DNA of 64,000 nt from Brevibacterium moorei. GTDB taxonomy: Bacteria > Actinomycetota > Actinomycetes > Actinomycetales > Brevibacteriaceae. The notes beneath the pieces are model-generated. The model was not told the DNA's origin and searched no databases. It saw nothing but the letters and a program-made list of their open reading frames with translations. A program made the position numbers and the translations under genes. The DNA lies in assembly GCF_024580735.1 (NCBI RefSeq), contig NZ_JANIJX010000005.1, positions 62,001 through 126,000 of the forward strand, written 5' to 3'. This document shows positions 33,478 to 42,766 of the stretch, piece by piece. Every line of letters begins with the position of its first letter. Within the stretch, counting starts at the first letter, position 1.

Positions 33478-36345
33478 GTGGCTAAGCCCCGTGTCCATGA
33501 GCTCGCGAAGGAGCTCGGCACAACCAGCAAAGACGTGCTGGCCAAACTGCAGGAAATGGGCGAATTCGTTCGCTCGGCGTCCTCGACCGTGGAAGCCCCG
33601 GTCGTTAGGCGACTGAAGGAGTCGTACGGCTCCTCCGACAAGGCCGACAAGCCGGCCAAGGCCGCACCCAAGCCCGGCGCCAAGCCGGCCGCTCCGAAGC
33701 CCGGCGCGCGTGCACCCAAGCCGGGTGCCGCCTCGGGCCACGCCGCGCCGAAGCCGGGTGCCAAGCCCGCGCCCAAGCCGGGCGCGGCCCACCATGAGCG
33801 TCACGAAACGCCGAAGCCGGCCGCGCATGCGCCGACTCCCAAGGCCCAGCACGACGCGAAGGCCCCCAAGCCCGCAGGTCACGCTCCGAAGCCGGGCGCG
33901 CGTGCACCCAAGCCGGGTGCCGCCTCGGGCCACGGCGCGCCGAAGCCGGGTACCAGGGCCAATCGGCCGGGCAACAACCCCTTCGCCACGAGCCAGGGGA
34001 TGCCCAAGCCCGGTGCCAAGCCGGGCCCCAAGCCCGGTGGAAACCGCGACGGCGGCAACCGCTCGGGTGGCCCGAAGCCGGGCGCGCGTCCTGGCAACAA
34101 CCCCTTCGCGGCCAGCCAGGGGATGCCCAAGCCCGGTGCCAAGCCGGGTCCCAAGCCCGGTGGAAACCGCGGCGGCTCGGGTGCGGCCGGTCCGCGTCCC
34201 GGTGGCCCCAAGCCGGCACCGCGTCCCGGCGGCCCGCGGCCCAATGTGCCGCGTCCCAACCCCGGGATGCTGAAGAACTCCGCCCTGGCCAAGCCCGCGC
34301 CCTCGCGCGGCGGTGGTGGCGGACGTCCGGGTGCGCCCGGCAACGGTCCCGGCAACCGCGCAGGCGGACCGGGTCGTCCCGGTGGCGGCGGTCGTGGCTC
34401 CGGTCGCGGTCGCGGTGGCACGCAGGGTGCATTCGGCCGCGGTGGCGGTCGGGCGCGCAATAAGAAGTCCAAGCGCGCCAAGCGCCAGGAACTCGAGGAT
34501 ATGCAGGCACCGTCGGTCGGCGGCGTCAAGGTTCCCCGCGGCAATGGGTCGACCCCGCTGCGGTTGCGCCGCGGCGCCTCGCTGGCCGATTTCGCCGAGA
34601 AGATCAACACCGATCCGACGAACCTCGTGACCATCCTGTTCCACCTGGGCGAGATGGCCACGATCACGCAGTCGCTCGACGAGGACACGTTCCAGATCCT
34701 GGGCGAGGAGCTCGGCTACAAGGTCGAGGTCGTCAGTCCCGAGGACGAGGACCGCGAACTCCTGGAGAGCTTCGACATCGACCTCGACGCCGAGGAAGAG
34801 GACGACGAGAACATGGTTCCGCGTCCCCCGGTCGTCACGGTCATGGGCCACGTCGATCACGGTAAGACCAAGCTGCTGGACGCGATTCGCTCGTCCAATG
34901 TCGTCGCCCGCGAGGCCGGCGGCATCACCCAGCACATCGGTGCCTACCAGGTCGAGGTCCCGCACGATGGCCAGGAGCGCAAGATCACGTTCCTGGACAC
35001 CCCCGGTCACGAGGCGTTCACCGCCATGCGTGCCCGCGGTGCCAAGGTCACCGACGTCGCGATCCTGGTGGTCGCGGCCGACGATGGCGTGATGCCGCAG
35101 ACGATCGAGGCGTTGAACCACGCCCAGGCGGCCGGTGTGCCGATCGTGGTCGCGGTCAACAAGATCGATAAGGAAGGCGCCAACCCCGCCAAGGTCATGC
35201 AGCAGCTGACCGAATACAACCTCGTGGCCGAAGAATACGGCGGCGACACGATGTTCGTGCCGATCTCCGCGCTCAAGCGCGAGGGCATCGACAAGCTGCT
35301 CGAGGCCGTCCTGCTGACCACGGACGCCGCGCTGGAACTCAACGCGGATCCGACCAAGCAGGCCCGCGGCATCGCGATCGAGGCCAAGCTGGACAAGGGC
35401 CGCGGCGCGGTCGCCAGCGTGCTGATCGAGAACGGCACCCTGCGCCAGGGCGATCCGTTCGTCGTCGGCACCGCCTACGGTCGCGTCCGCGCGCTGTTCG
35501 ACGAGTACGGCGAGCAACTGGAGGAAGCGGGCCCCTCGCGGCCCGTGCAGGTGCTGGGTCTGTCGACCGTGCCGCGCGCCGGCGATGCCTTCCTGGTCAC
35601 CGACGATGAGCGCACCGCCCGGCAGATCGCGGAGAAGCGCGATGCGCTGGAGCGCAATGCCGCTCAGGCGCGGACCCGCAAGCGCATCAGCCTCGAGGAC
35701 TTCACGAAGGCCCTGGAGGAGGGCAAGGTCGACATGCTCAACCTGATCCTCAAGGGCGATGTCTCCGGTGCCGTCGAGGCCCTGGAGGATTCGCTGCTGA
35801 AGATCGATGTGGGCGACGAAGTCGATCTGCGCATCATCCACCGCGGCGTGGGTGCCATCACGGAGAACGACATCAACCTGGCGACGGTCGACAATGCGAT
35901 CGTCATCGGCTTCAATGTCCGTCCGGAGGCCAAGGCCCGCGACCTGGCGGAGCGCGAGGGCGTGGATGTCCGGTACTACTCGGTCATCTACGATGCGATC
36001 GACGACATCGAGAGCTCGCTCAAGGGCATGCTCAAGCCCGAGTTCGAAGAGGTCCACACGGGTTCGGCGGAGATCCGTGAGATCTTCCGCTCGTCCAAGT
36101 TCGGCAACATCGCGGGTGTCATCATCCGCGACGGGCTCATCAAGCGCAATTCGAAGGCGCGCGTCACCCGCGACGGGATCGTCGTGGGCGACAACCTCAC
36201 CATCGAATCGCTGCGCCGCTTCAAGGACGACGTCACGGAGATCCGCGACGGGTTCGAGGGCGGTATCGGCCTGGGCAAGTTCAACGACATCCGCGAGGGC
36301 GATCTGATCGAAACCTTCGAGATGCAGGAGAAGCCGCGCGACTGA
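33478..36345 (+). CDS. infB: Translation initiation factor IF-2, with long Pro-Lys-Gly repeat region
   Basis: This 955-residue GTPase delivers fMet-tRNA to the 30S subunit. An IF2_N domain (about 1-50) comes first, then a low-complexity P-K-P-G/A-K-P repeat region (about 60-290) and an Arg/Gly-rich stretch (about 290-330). A second IF2_N domain (about 350-420) precedes the GTPase: G1 [10 protein letters not shown] (about 453), G2 [11 protein letters not shown]3 DTPGHEAF, G4 NKID. Domains II-IV complete it ([17 protein letters not shown]). GTG at 33478 has AGGAG 4 nt ahead, inside a hairpin. The repeats include two pairs of near-identical direct repeats at DNA level. Confidence 0.97.
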   Translation: MAKPRVHELAKELGTTSKDVLAKLQEMGEFVRSASSTVEAPVVRRLKESYGSSDKADKPAKAAPKPGAKPAAPKPGARAPKPGAASGHAAPKPGAKPAPKPGAAHHERHETPKPAAHAPTPKAQHDAKAPKPAGHAPKPGARAPKPGAASGHGAPKPGTRANRPGNNPFATSQGMPKPGAKPGPKPGGNRDGGNRSGGPKPGARPGNNPFAASQGMPKPGAKPGPKPGGNRGGSGAAGPRPGGPKPAPRPGGPRPNVPRPNPGMLKNSALAKPAPSRGGGGGRPGAPGNGPGNRAGGPGRPGGGGRGSGRGRGGTQGAFGRGGGRARNKKSKRAKRQELEDMQAPSVGGVKVPRGNGSTPLRLRRGASLADFAEKINTDPTNLVTILFHLGEMATITQSLDEDTFQILGEELGYKVEVVSPEDEDRELLESFDIDLDAEEEDDENMVPRPPVVTVMGHVDHGKTKLLDAIRSSNVVAREAGGITQHIGAYQVEVPHDGQERKITFLDTPGHEAFTAMRARGAKVTDVAILVVAADDGVMPQTIEALNHAQAAGVPIVVAVNKIDKEGANPAKVMQQLTEYNLVAEEYGGDTMFVPISALKREGIDKLLEAVLLTTDAALELNADPTKQARGIAIEAKLDKGRGAVASVLIENGTLRQGDPFVVGTAYGRVRALFDEYGEQLEEAGPSRPVQVLGLSTVPRAGDAFLVTDDERTARQIAEKRDALERNAAQARTRKRISLEDFTKALEEGKVDMLNLILKGDVSGAVEALEDSLLKIDVGDEVDLRIIHRGVGAITENDINLATVDNAIVIGFNVRPEAKARDLAEREGVDVRYYSVIYDAIDDIESSLKGMLKPEFEEVHTGSAEIREIFRSSKFGNIAGVIIRDGLIKRNSKARVTRDGIVVGDNLTIESLRRFKDDVTEIRDGFEGGIGLGKFNDIREGDLIETFEMQEKPRD
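33691..33954 (+). repeat. Direct repeat pair A inside infB (period 192 bp)
   Basis: A 72-bp unit at 33691-33762 recurs at 33883-33954 with only a few substitutions. Both encode [17 protein letters not shown]. The 64-codon offset keeps frame. Confidence 0.85.
33970..34171 (+). repeat. Direct repeat pair B inside infB (period 123 bp)
   Basis: A 79-bp unit at 33970-34048 recurs at 34093-34171 with very few changes. Both encode [26 protein letters not shown]. The 41-codon offset keeps frame, so recombination between copies would change IF-2 length without a frameshift. Confidence 0.88.
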
Positions 36346-36359
36346 GCGTCGTTCGGATA

Positions 36360-36400
36360 GGGTGAGGGTCCGTGGGCTGTATGCCCGCGGGCCCTCACCC
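36360..36400 (+). terminator. Stem-loop terminator after infB
   Basis: A 17-bp stem including two G-U pairs (36360-36376 and 36384-36400) encloses a 7-nt loop between infB and rbfA. No U-tract follows. It may attenuate rather than end transcription into rbfA. Confidence 0.65.
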
Positions 36401-36437
36401 GTGATTACACGTGGTACATGGAGAGTAAGGAACGACA

Positions 36438-36872
36438 ATGGCCGATCCCACCCGCGCAAGGAAGATCGCGGACCGCATCCGCGTCATCGTGGCCAGCACC
36501 GTGGAGAAGCGGGTCAAGGACCCGCGCCTGGGTTTTGTGACGATCACCGACGTTCGCGTCACCGGTGATCTGCAGCATGCCAGCGTGTTCTACACGGTCT
36601 ACGGAACCCCGGATGAGCTGGCCGGGACCGCGGCCGCGCTCGAATCGGCCAAGGGCCTGATCCGCAAGGAGGTGGGCCGCGGCCTGCATATCCGGCTGAC
36701 CCCCACCCTGGAATTCATCGCCGATGCGGTGCCCGCGGCGGCTGCGGAACTCGACGAGCTGCTGGCCAGGGCCGCGGCCCAGGATGCCGAGGTTGCGGCC
36801 CTGGCACGCGAGGCCAAACCCGCAGGCGAGGCCGATCCGTACCGCAAGCCGCGGGAGGAACCGGAGGACTGA
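36438..36872 (+). CDS. rbfA: Ribosome-binding factor A
   Basis: This 144-residue KH-like 30S maturation factor is needed for 16S 5' end processing and cold growth. Family blocks: [50 protein letters not shown], the helix [20 protein letters not shown] and a typical ELDELLARA near the end. The tail is Ala/Glu-rich. ATG at 36438 follows AGTAAGGA. infB-rbfA order is standard. Confidence 0.96.
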   Translation: MADPTRARKIADRIRVIVASTVEKRVKDPRLGFVTITDVRVTGDLQHASVFYTVYGTPDELAGTAAALESAKGLIRKEVGRGLHIRLTPTLEFIADAVPAAAAELDELLARAAAQDAEVAALAREAKPAGEADPYRKPREEPED

Positions 36873-36938
36873 GTGGTCCGGGCGCGCCGGGACCGGACGG
36901 TTCCGGCCGCCGTGCCGCGCAGGCCCGGGCCTGCTGAT

Positions 36939-37001
36939 ACGGCCCCTTGCCGGGCGTGCACTCCGTCAGCGTGCGGGATGCATGTCGGGGAAAGGGGCCG
37001 T
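36939..37001. repeat. Spaced inverted repeat after rbfA
   Basis: ACGGCCCCTT (36939-36948) and AAGGGGCCGT (36992-37001) are perfect 10-bp arms with 43 bp between. The match continues outward with GAT/ATC and a one-base bulge. It ends just before the candidate promoter at 37009, so it may terminate rbfA or serve as a regulatory site. Confidence 0.5.
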
Positions 37002-37008
37002 TATCACA

Positions 37009-37037
37009 TTGTTACTCAAGCGATTGCTCGGTAGACT
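37009..37037 (+). promoter_or_regulatory. Candidate promoter of the secreted peptidase-like gene
   Basis: TTGTTA (37009-37014) and TAGACT (37032-37037) are spaced by 17 bp, a good housekeeping match. The leader to the GTG at 37109 would be about 65 nt. Confidence 0.6.
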
Positions 37038-37108
37038 GTCGTGCAGTGCTCCGGAGCCACCGGAGCGGCCGGAAACCCGGTCGTGCACGACGATGATTGG
37101 AATGACAC

Positions 37109-37870
37109 GTGGGTAAGCACTCCGCGCCGAAGGCGTCCCGCCGCAATTCCGCTGCGGGCATCCTGGCGGTTATGGACAAGCGGCCCAAGATGGCCGCGAT
37201 CGTGGTTCCGGTGGCAGCCGGCGCCCTTGTCCTGGGGTCGACCGCCGTTGTCACCGGCAGCCAGTCAGCCGCGGACGGAGCCAATGTCTCCACCGCCAGT
37301 GCCCAGGAGGCTGTGGCCCAGCCCGGCGGTGACCTCGCGCAGGCGCAAAGCGATGAGGAGTTCCTGGGGGAGCAGACCTCGAAGAAGGGCTTCAAGAAGG
37401 CCGTAAAGACGAAGGCCGTCGAGGCGAACCTGGAGACCCCGGCCGCTGCGGCGGACTCGGCAGGTGGGACCGGTGCCGACGCGGGTGCAGTTTCCTCCTC
37501 CGGTGGGGTATCGAACAAGCCCTGCAAGGTCTCCAGCGGGGTGGAGAAGAACTTCAAGCCCAATGCCGTCAAGGTCTACCGCGCCGTGTGCGCCAAGTAC
37601 CCGCAGGTCAAGACCTTCGGCGGCTACCGCAACGATTCCGGTTCCGATCACGGCACCGGGCACGCCGTTGACATCATGATCAGCGGTTCGACGGGTGATT
37701 CGATCCGCGACTACGCGATTAAAAACGCCAAGGCCCTGGGTGTGAAGTACGTGATCTGGGAACAGAAGCTCTACGCGCCGTACACGAACAATTGGCAGGG
37801 TCGTCCGATGCCGGATCGGGGGTCGGCCACCGCCAACCACTTCGACCACGTGCACGTGTCGGTGAACTGA
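37109..37870 (+). CDS. Exported cell-wall hydrolase-like protein (ARB_07466/M15-like C-terminal domain)
   Basis: This 253-residue protein has a basic N terminus (HSAPKASRRNSAAG) and a hydrophobic export segment (residues about 27-48, MAAIVVPVAAGALVLGSTAV). A long Ala/Gly/Ser-rich linker follows. The C-terminal domain (about 140-253) has TFGGYRNDSGSDHGTGHAVD and HFDHVHVSVN. The H...D...H-x-H arrangement resembles metal-dependent peptidoglycan peptidases of the M15-like fold found in secreted actinobacterial proteins. Enzymatic activity is inferred. GTG at 37109 is the first usable start, because the frame is closed just upstream of the basic region. Confidence 0.78.
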   Translation: MGKHSAPKASRRNSAAGILAVMDKRPKMAAIVVPVAAGALVLGSTAVVTGSQSAADGANVSTASAQEAVAQPGGDLAQAQSDEEFLGEQTSKKGFKKAVKTKAVEANLETPAAAADSAGGTGADAGAVSSSGGVSNKPCKVSSGVEKNFKPNAVKVYRAVCAKYPQVKTFGGYRNDSGSDHGTGHAVDIMISGSTGDSIRDYAIKNAKALGVKYVIWEQKLYAPYTNNWQGRPMPDRGSATANHFDHVHVSVN

Positions 37871-37935
37871 GGTATAGGTCGCCGGGCCGGGTTCGGCCCA
37901 CGGTGGGGCTCCGCTGAAACGGGGTTGCTCCCCGC

Positions 37936-37941
37936 TAGGAT
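37936..37941 (+). promoter_or_regulatory. Leaderless -10 element (TAGGAT) of truB
   Basis: TAGGAT is followed by GGGGGA and then the GTG of truB at 37948. The 6-nt gap predicts a leaderless mRNA. A short hairpin (37884-37889 with 37894-37899) upstream may end the preceding transcript. Confidence 0.55.
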
Positions 37942-37947
37942 GGGGGA

Positions 37948-38979
37948 GTGGGGAAGAAGAACGACTCGGGTGCCACGGGCATCCTGCTCATCGACAAGGA
38001 CCAGGGAATCAGCAGCCACGGCGTGGTCAGCCGGGTCCGCAAATGGCTGGGTACCCGGAAGGTGGGCCACGCAGGCACCTTGGACCCCATGGCCACCGGA
38101 CTGCTGGTACTGGGCGCCGGCAAGGGCACGAAGCTGCTGACCTACCTGGTGGGCTGCGATAAGACCTACCTGGCGACCATCCGCTTGGGTGCCTCGACGC
38201 CCACAGACGATGCGGATTCCCCCGCGGACACCTTCGCAGATCCCTCGGTGATCTGCTCGCTGGCCGGGGAACTCCAGCACGGTGCTGCGGAGGGTTCGTC
38301 GGCTGCGGCCTCGGGCCTCGGCTCCGGCGTCGCCCGGATCGAGGCGGCGCTGGCACCGCTGCGCGGGGACATCGAACAGGTGCCCAGTGCGGTATCGGCG
38401 ATCAAGGTCGACGGGGTGCGCTCCTATGCGCGCGCGCGCGCCGGCGAGGACGTCGAGCTCAAGGCCCGGCCGGTCACCGTCTCCCGCTTCGAGGTGCTGG
38501 CCGAACCCCGCGTGGCCGTTGAGGACGGTCGCACCTATATCGATATCGACGTGGTGGTCGACTGCTCATCGGGCACCTATATCCGCGCGCTGGCCCGGGA
38601 CCTGGGCCGTGCCCTGGGGGTCTACGGCCATCTCACGGCACTGCGGCGGACCAGGGTGGGCGCTTTCACCGTGGAACAGGCACAACCTGTGCCGGACTTC
38701 GAGGCTCTGGCCGATGGGTCCGGGAGAGTTCCCACTGCGCGGCTCAAGCCCCTGGCTCTGGTGGCCGCGAGCGTGCTGCCGGTGATCACGGTGGACGAAG
38801 CCGAGGCCCTGGCCCTGGCACAGGGGAAATTCGTGCCGGTGGCGGTGCCTGCGGGTATCGGGCCGCAGCACAGGGTCTCTGTGCTCACCGGTGACCGGCT
38901 GGTGGCCGTCGCCCACCTGGACCGCGGCCGCCTGGCCGTGGACACGGGCTTCCTGACCCCGGCCGATCTGGGGCATTGA
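37948..38979 (+). CDS. truB: tRNA pseudouridine-55 synthase
   Basis: This 343-residue enzyme makes pseudouridine 55 in the tRNA T-loop. The catalytic Asp lies in HAGTLDPMATGLLVL (residue about 50). KTYLATIRLGASTPTDDADS, QVPSAVSAIKVDGVRSYARA and SSGTYIRALARDLG follow. The C-terminal part (about 250-335) is a PUA-like domain. The protein is somewhat long; an Ala/Gly/Ser-rich insert occurs at about 100-130 (GAAEGSSAAASGLGSG). GTG at 37948 is supported by the leaderless -10. Confidence 0.96.
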   Translation: MGKKNDSGATGILLIDKDQGISSHGVVSRVRKWLGTRKVGHAGTLDPMATGLLVLGAGKGTKLLTYLVGCDKTYLATIRLGASTPTDDADSPADTFADPSVICSLAGELQHGAAEGSSAAASGLGSGVARIEAALAPLRGDIEQVPSAVSAIKVDGVRSYARARAGEDVELKARPVTVSRFEVLAEPRVAVEDGRTYIDIDVVVDCSSGTYIRALARDLGRALGVYGHLTALRRTRVGAFTVEQAQPVPDFEALADGSGRVPTARLKPLALVAASVLPVITVDEAEALALAQGKFVPVAVPAGIGPQHRVSVLTGDRLVAVAHLDRGRLAVDTGFLTPADLGH

Positions 38980-39106
38980 GTCCGGCGCGGGGGAGCGGGC
39001 ATAGGACTTGTCGACGGCGCCCCTGCGATAAACTTGGGTGGCGCTCGGGATGATCCCGGGCGCATGTGATGACTGCTGGACGGTACAGGGAGAGGACGGC
39101 TGCGGC

Positions 39107-40057
39107 GTGGAGGTTTTCCGGTCGGTTGTTCAGGCGCGTGAATCCGGACTCTTGGACGGCGGAACCGCCCTGACCATCGGCAACTTCGACGGGGTCCACA
39201 AGGGCCACCTGGCCGTTCTTAAGCATCTGGTGACCTTGGCACAGGACAAGGGACTGGCCTCGCTGGCGGTGACCTTCAGCCCTCACCCGGCGATGGTGCA
39301 CAACCCCGATCACGCACCCGAACTCATCACCGGTGAAGCGGAGAAGATCCGCAGGCTGGCCGCCACCGGGATCGACGCAGTGCTCATCCAGCCCTACTCA
39401 TTGGATTTCGCGCAGCAGACGGCGGACGAATTCGTCCGTGACTACCTGGTCGGCAAGCTCGGCGCCAAGGCGGTCTTCGTCGGTGAGGACACCCGTTTCG
39501 GCAAGGACAATGCCGGTGGGGTCTCCACCCTGGAGGAACTCAGCACCGAGCTGGGTTTCGTCATGTGCGCACCTTTGAAGAATGTGGGGACCGGTGGGGA
39601 GCGCTATTCATCCACGGAGATCCGCAGTCTGTTGGCCCGCGGCGAGGTGGCCGCTGCCGCAGCCGTTCTGGGCCGGCGCCATGTGCTGGAGGGAACGGTG
39701 GTCCATGGCGACGCCCGTGGACGTGAAATGGGCTTCCCCACAGCGAACATGGGAATGGATGTGGCCGGTCTGATTCCGGCTGATGGCGTCTATGCGGGAT
39801 GGCTGCGCTTCGACGACAGTGAACTGTTGCCCGGCGCTATATCAATCGGCACTAATCCCACGTTCGAGGGGAACGAACGACGGGTCGAGGCCCACGTCGT
39901 GGGCGTCGAGTTCGGCCAGCTGGACGTCTACGGTACGCATATGCGGATCGAATTCGAGTCTCGGATCCGCGGCCAGGTGACCTTCGACGGAATGGATGCC
40001 CTCATCGTGCAGATGGGGCAGGACCTGGTCGACACCAGGGCCGCATTGGGAATCTGA
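39107..40057 (+). CDS. ribF: Bifunctional riboflavin kinase/FAD synthetase
   Basis: This 316-residue enzyme makes FMN and FAD from riboflavin. The N-terminal nucleotidyltransferase domain (about 15-175) has LTIGNFDGVHKGHLAVL, SLDFAQQTADEFV and VFVGEDTRFGKDNAGG, with YSSTEIRSLLARGEV. The C-terminal kinase domain (about 185-315) has GREMGFPTANMGM and ADGVYAGWLRF. GTG at 39107 follows AGGGAGAGGA at about 10 nt; the longer frame adds only unconserved residues. No FMN riboswitch was recognised upstream. The next gene is an FMN-dependent monooxygenase. Confidence 0.95.
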   Translation: MEVFRSVVQARESGLLDGGTALTIGNFDGVHKGHLAVLKHLVTLAQDKGLASLAVTFSPHPAMVHNPDHAPELITGEAEKIRRLAATGIDAVLIQPYSLDFAQQTADEFVRDYLVGKLGAKAVFVGEDTRFGKDNAGGVSTLEELSTELGFVMCAPLKNVGTGGERYSSTEIRSLLARGEVAAAAAVLGRRHVLEGTVVHGDARGREMGFPTANMGMDVAGLIPADGVYAGWLRFDDSELLPGAISIGTNPTFEGNERRVEAHVVGVEFGQLDVYGTHMRIEFESRIRGQVTFDGMDALIVQMGQDLVDTRAALGI

Positions 40058-40267
40058 GGGATACTCCTCGGGAGGCTCTGGTTCCGGGGCCGATTCCTGC
40101 TTCCTGCCGGGTCGACCGACGCCTCAGGTGACGCGATGTGACACGGCCCATGCGGCCTCGGCCGTGGGGCGATAGCGTGCCAAATGTCGATATACCGGGC
40201 GGCCCACCGCCCGCACCCCACGACACGATGTCGGGGCCGCGAAGCGGTCCGAATGCGAAGGAGCACC

Positions 40268-41290
40268 ATGCGATACGGTTACTGGACCCCCGTCTACGGC
40301 GGATTTCTGCGCAATGTCGGTGACGAGGGTATGCCCGCCACCTGGGACTACATCAAGCGGGTCTCCCAGACCGCAGACCGGCTGGGCTTCGACCTGACCC
40401 TGGTGCCCGAGCTCTACCTCAACGACCGCAAGGGACCCGAGGCACCCAGCCTGGAGGCCTGGAGCCTGGCCACCGCGATCGCCGCTGTGACCGAGAACAT
40501 CGAGATCCTCACCGCGATCCGCCCCGGCTTCCACAACCCGCAGATCACCGCGAAGACCGTGTCGACCCTGGCCGATATCAGCGGCGACCGGTTTTCGCTC
40601 AACGTCGTCGCCGCCTGGTGGGCCGAGGAGGCCAAGCAGTTCGGCGGCGTGTTCCCGCCGCACGACGACCGCTACGTCCACTGCACGGAGTTCGTCAACG
40701 CACTGCGCGGCCTGTGGTCGCAGACGCCGTACAGCCAGTCGGGCAAGTACTTCGACATCCAGAACACTGTGGTCGAGCCCAAGCCCGCGAAGACCCCCAA
40801 GATCTTCGCCGGCGGGGAATCCGAATCCGGGCGTGAGGCCATCGCCGCCTTCGCCAACTCGTATGTCACCCACGGCGGCACCGTCGAGGAGATCCGCGAG
40901 AAGGCCGCCGACGTCAACGCCCGCCGCGAGCGTCTGCAGGGAGCGCCGTTCGAAACGATCGGCATGTCCGCCTATGTCATCGTGCGCGATACCGAGGCCG
41001 AGGCGCGCAAGGAGTTGGAACGCATTACGACCGTGGACCCGAACTCGCCAGGGTACGCCAGCTTCGAGGAGTTCCGCGCGAACTCGAACCTCGATCTGGA
41101 GCTGTCCAAGCGCGAGTACTCGGTCGGCACTCGCGCGCTGCGCCCCGAACTGGTCGGCACGCCCGAACAGGTCGCCGAGAAGATCAAGGCCTATGAGGAC
41201 GCCGGATTGAACCTGGTGCTGATCCAGGCATCGCCTTTGGACTCCGAACTGGAGCGCATCGCCGCGGATCTGTTCCCGCTGCTGAAGTAG
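40268..41290 (+). CDS. LLM-class flavin-dependent monooxygenase, SfnG-like
   Basis: This 340-residue protein belongs to the luciferase-like monooxygenases. It starts MRYGYWTPVYGGFLRNVGD, resembling dimethylsulfone monooxygenase SfnG and SsuD-type enzymes. TIM-barrel features include FDLTLVPELYLNDRKGPEA, SGDRFSLNVVAAWWAEE, the phosphate-loop-like KIFAGGESESGREAIAAF and GTPEQVAEKIKAYEDAG. It would use FMNH2 and O2 to cleave C-S bonds, releasing sulfite. The exact substrate is inferred. ATG at 40268 has AAGGAG 6 nt ahead. The 210-bp upstream gap contains TATACC (40191-40196) as a possible -10. A very strong terminator follows. Confidence 0.86.
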   Translation: MRYGYWTPVYGGFLRNVGDEGMPATWDYIKRVSQTADRLGFDLTLVPELYLNDRKGPEAPSLEAWSLATAIAAVTENIEILTAIRPGFHNPQITAKTVSTLADISGDRFSLNVVAAWWAEEAKQFGGVFPPHDDRYVHCTEFVNALRGLWSQTPYSQSGKYFDIQNTVVEPKPAKTPKIFAGGESESGREAIAAFANSYVTHGGTVEEIREKAADVNARRERLQGAPFETIGMSAYVIVRDTEAEARKELERITTVDPNSPGYASFEEFRANSNLDLELSKREYSVGTRALRPELVGTPEQVAEKIKAYEDAGLNLVLIQASPLDSELERIAADLFPLLK

Positions 41291-41333
41291 GGTCCTGGGC
41301 CGGCGGCAGATGCTGCCGATATGGTGGAGGCTT

Positions 41334-41378
41334 GACGGCCTTCCAGGGTTCCATGAAATGGAACCCTGGAAGGCCGTC
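41334..41378 (+). terminator. Very strong terminator after the LLM monooxygenase
   Basis: A perfect 21-bp stem (41334-41354 and 41358-41378) with a GAA triloop. It has no long U-tract but is exceptionally stable. It separates the monooxygenase from the A/T-richer lysozyme region. Confidence 0.85.
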
Positions 41379-41549
41379 GTTCGCATTTGGGCTGTTTTCC
41401 GGATCGTGGTCTGGGTCGGCGGGCAAATTTTTTTGTGACTTGTGCAATGCCTCCTCGCGCTTGCTGGAGCGGATCGCCGCGGTGAACCGGGCGTCAGTAG
41501 CACATAAGGTGCATTTTGTTGTGGAGACACGCCGTGTACGGTGTGCATT

Positions 41550-42584
41550 ATGCGATTCGATCTGAAAAAATCGACTCTTCCCTCGCAGCCCGGCATCGGA
41601 GCGCGTCCTCGTATGCGGCCGTCTCGGCTTTTGTCCGGCCTGATCGTCGTAGGAGCACTTGTCACAGGGTCCGTGGTCACGCAGCAGGCGCCGGCCTCTG
41701 CCGGCACTTCGCTGTCGTCCGGTGCCGCCGACCTCAGCGCCACAGATGGTGGTGGCGCAGGCCGCGGTGCCGGTGCGTCGAGTGTTCCGCGCATGTCCGG
41801 GGGTGCGACCCAGCCGTCCCGGAAGCAGATGAACACCGCCCATGATCACGTGATGGGTGCAGGCGTCCGGCAGGATTCCGGTCCTTCCAAGAAGCCCGGG
41901 AAGTCGAAGGGGAACGGTCCGAAGCACACGAAGAAGTCCGCCGGTAGGCTCAAGGGCGTGGATGTCAGCCGGTGGGACTCGATCAACGCGGCTGACTGGA
42001 GGTCGATGGCGGGCCAGGGCATTAAGTTCGCCTATGTCAAGGCCACCGAGGGTACGGGCTACGTCTCCACCAGCTACTCCTCGCAGTACAAGGGTGCGGC
42101 GAAGGCCGGCATCATCCGCGGCGCTTACCACTTCGCGACGCCCGACACCTCCTCCGGTAAGAAGCAGGCGTCCTACTTCGTGAGCCACGGTGGTCGTTGG
42201 CGGTCGGACGGGAAGACGCTGCCGCCGCTGCTGGACTTGGAATACAACCCGTACGGCTCCACCTGCTACGGCATGAGCGATGCCAAGATGGTCAAGTGGA
42301 TCAGCGATTTCTCTGCCACGGTGAAGAAGACGGGCACTCGGCCCGCCATCTACACAACGCGTGACTGGTGGCAGCAGTGCACGGGCAATTCGAAGAAGTT
42401 CGGCGCCAACCCGCTGTTCATCGCACGGTATCCGAGCTCGTACTCCGATGGCCCCGGTCGGCTGCCCGCTGGTTGGAAGAACTTCACCTTCTGGCAGTAC
42501 ACCGAATCCGGCAGGCCGGTGCCGGACATGGATGTCTTCAACGGTGGTATGAAGCAGCTGAGGGCCCTGACAAAGGGTGCCTGA
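41550..42584 (+). CDS. Secreted GH25 lysozyme (muramidase)
   Basis: This 344-residue protein has a signal sequence (about 1-48: basic start, then LLSGLIVVGALVTGSVVTQQ and A-S-A). A Gly/Lys-rich linker comes next, then a glycoside hydrolase 25 domain (about 130-344). Active-site acids are D138 (GVDVSRWD) and D229/E231 (LLDLEYN). AYVKATEGTGYVS, GAYHFATPD and FTFWQYTESG are family blocks. It cleaves the MurNAc-GlcNAc bond of peptidoglycan, for wall remodelling or attack on competitors. ATG at 41550 is preferred to GTG 41541; TACGGT ends 7 nt before it. Codons here are A/T-richer than the flanks. Confidence 0.92.
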   Translation: MRFDLKKSTLPSQPGIGARPRMRPSRLLSGLIVVGALVTGSVVTQQAPASAGTSLSSGAADLSATDGGGAGRGAGASSVPRMSGGATQPSRKQMNTAHDHVMGAGVRQDSGPSKKPGKSKGNGPKHTKKSAGRLKGVDVSRWDSINAADWRSMAGQGIKFAYVKATEGTGYVSTSYSSQYKGAAKAGIIRGAYHFATPDTSSGKKQASYFVSHGGRWRSDGKTLPPLLDLEYNPYGSTCYGMSDAKMVKWISDFSATVKKTGTRPAIYTTRDWWQQCTGNSKKFGANPLFIARYPSSYSDGPGRLPAGWKNFTFWQYTESGRPVPDMDVFNGGMKQLRALTKGA

Positions 42585-42631
42585 GTAGATGGTTGCCTGA
42601 GTACGAGCGCTGCCTGAGTCAAGAGGCAGCC

Positions 42632-42667
42632 GAGGCCGGGACTGGGAGGATTCCCAATCCCGGCCTC
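42632..42667 (+). terminator. Stem-loop terminator after the GH25 lysozyme
   Basis: Sixteen-base arms (42632-42647 and 42652-42667) with one mismatch and a 4-nt loop, 48 bp after the stop codon. Confidence 0.75.
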
Positions 42668-42679
42668 TGCGTGTTACAT

Positions 42680-42766
42680 CGGTGGTACTCGCGGGTTGGG
42701 TGTTCCTCGGGTGGGGTGCCGGCGCCTTTCGGTGGCACTCGCGAGTTGGATGCTAGTCGGGTTGAG
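42680..42766 (+). repeat. Imperfect direct repeat, 37 bp, period 50
   Basis: 42680-42716 and 42730-42766 match at 29 of 37 positions (CGGTGGYACTCGCGRGTTGG core). The repeat lies in the spacer before the HNH gene. No function assigned. Confidence 0.6.

Noticed and set aside
33661-34460. Regularly spaced repeats resembling a CRISPR array
   Set aside because: The repeats are in-frame coding repeats of IF-2 with unequal units and no unique spacers, and there are no cas genes.
33331-36459. A very long open frame antisense to infB
   Set aside because: It mirrors the repeat-rich, high-GC infB coding strand, has no family resemblance, and the sense frame is unmistakably IF-2.
36873-37108. c-di-AMP (ydaO-type) riboswitch before the secreted peptidase-like gene
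   Set aside because: The candidate promoter at 37009-37037 leaves only about 65 nt of leader, too short, and no conserved riboswitch core was recognised.
38980-39106. FMN riboswitch upstream of ribF
   Set aside because: The 127-bp gap lacks the conserved FMN-aptamer segments and has no multi-stem junction pattern.
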